A stretch of 5,851 bases of DNA from contig JAESUN010000102.1 in the NCBI GenBank assembly GCA_016763045.1, positions 1 to 5,851 on the forward strand, in the 5' to 3' direction. This stretch comes from Opitutaceae bacterium (lineage in GTDB: Bacteria; Verrucomicrobiota; Verrucomicrobiia; Opitutales; Opitutaceae). A model generated the notes under the pieces. That model had not been told where the DNA came from. It did not search any database and worked only from the letters and a program-made list of their open reading frames with translations. The translations under genes were made by a program, and so were the position numbers. The stretch's first letter is position 1; each line of letters starts with the position of its first letter. Of the stretch, positions 5,337 through 5,851 are shown piece after piece.

Positions 5337-5365
5337 TTGAGAAGCAGGCTTTGGAAAAATATTTT
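5337..5365 (+). promoter_or_regulatory. Candidate sigma-70-type promoter for the M50 protease gene
   Basis: TTGAGA (5337-5342; 5 of 6 to TTGACA) and TATTTT (5360-5365; 4 of 6 to TATAAT) are separated by exactly 17 nt. Transcription would start near 5371-5373, only about 5-7 nt before the ATG, giving a nearly leaderless message. That would exclude the weak TAGG at 5366-5369 as a ribosome site, so either the promoter or that site is not used. Confidence 0.35.
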
Positions 5366-5377
5366 TAGGCGTTTGTT

Positions 5378-5851
5378 ATGATACGATTTTCTCTTTTAAA
5401 GATCCCTGTTTCGATTCACTGGATGTTCTGGTTATTGACGGCTTTTCTCGGTGGTGCTCTGCATGCACAAAGTCCGGAGTCGTGGCACCGTGTCATTGTC
5501 TTTATGTTCGCGGCGTTCATCTCGATCTTGATTCATGAATTTGGGCATGCTCTTACCGGATTGAGATTGGGTGCCAGCAATGTGCAGGTTTCGCTCTATG
5601 GCATGGGTGGATTGGCTCGTTTTGATGGGGCGTTCTTTTCGCGGAAATCGAGTATTTTGATGACGGCTGCAGGTCCCGGGGCGAGCATTGCGCTTGCGGG
5701 TGTCTTTTTCGTTGTGGGAAAGTTTTTGTTTTCGACCGGCTTTAGCCCTTCTTATGCATGGGAGCTGGTGAGGTATTTTTTTAATGTCGTTATTTTGATC
5801 AATATTTTCTGGTCGATCATCAATCTGCTTCCAGTGCTTCCTCTCGATGGA
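5378..5851 (+). CDS. M50-family (site-2-protease type) membrane metalloprotease, 3' end outside the window
   Basis: The frame is open from ATG 5378 through the last base: 158 codons, N-terminal part only. The protein opens with SLLKIPVSIHWMFWLLTAF (5-23), typical of short bacterial M50 proteases. HEFGH at residues 53-57 is the HExxH zinc and catalytic motif inside a membrane helix. NLLPVLPLDG at 149-158 is the second conserved block, whose Asp157 is the expected third zinc ligand. Hydrophobic segments lie at about 11-31, 37-60, 92-115 and 127-148. It cuts membrane proteins within the bilayer; the target is unknown. No PDZ domain is seen in the visible part. There is no obvious link to glycan use, and its own candidate promoter suggests a separate unit. 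Initiation at 5378 has only a weak TAGG upstream. Confidence 0.9.
   Translation, partial: MIRFSLLKIPVSIHWMFWLLTAFLGGALHAQSPESWHRVIVFMFAAFISILIHEFGHALTGLRLGASNVQVSLYGMGGLARFDGAFFSRKSSILMTAAGPGASIALAGVFFVVGKFLFSTGFSPSYAWELVRYFFNVVILINIFWSIINLLPVLPLDG

Overview
The window reads as a piece of a glycan-degrading accessory region from an aquatic or marine bacterium of the PVC superphylum. Verrucomicrobiota (Opitutales/Puniceicoccales-like) is my best guess, with Kiritimatiellota, Lentisphaerota or Planctomycetota as alternatives. The guess rests on three things: a sialidase-like BNR protein, a clan GH-D (GH36-like) glycosidase and a formylglycine sulfatase all side by side; weak or absent Shine-Dalgarno sites at the main genes; and short periodic intergenic repeats that I recall, unchecked, from such genomes. 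There is no taxonomic marker gene, so the assignment is inference.

Layout, all on the plus strand. Positions 1-240 hold no convincing full gene. They contain an open frame entering from the left edge and stopping at 102, a degenerate 8-nt-period repeat (91-120), an in-frame run resembling a lipoprotein signal peptide that ends in a stop, a strong Shine-Dalgarno serving only an 8-codon mini-ORF, and a 16-bp near-palindrome. Then come a BNR/sialidase-like protein (241-1488), a GH36-like alpha-galactosidase-type glycosidase (1632-3626), a type I sulfatase (3786-5255), and the first 158 codons of an M50 (site-2-protease-type) membrane metalloprotease that runs off the right edge (5378 onward).

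The first three genes form a plausible functional unit. None has a visible N-terminal signal peptide or membrane segment, so as read they are cytoplasmic. They would then act on small sulfated oligosaccharides after import: the sulfatase removes sulfate esters, the GH-D enzyme removes an alpha-linked sugar, and the BNR protein acts on a further, unknown linkage. The genes are separated by 122-159 bp gaps rather than packed, so a single transcript is not certain. The M50 gene looks like an unrelated neighbour with its own promoter.

The most curious material is between the genes. A 24-nt repeat with about 10-nt internal periodicity occurs in opposite orientation on either side of the glycosidase gene. 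A 22-nt near-perfect direct duplication of the sialidase gene's 3' end brackets one of those copies. A 12-nt identical word sits 22 and 23 nt upstream of the glycosidase and sulfatase start codons. The sialidase start has no Shine-Dalgarno but lies 14 nt after a mini-ORF that has a very good one.
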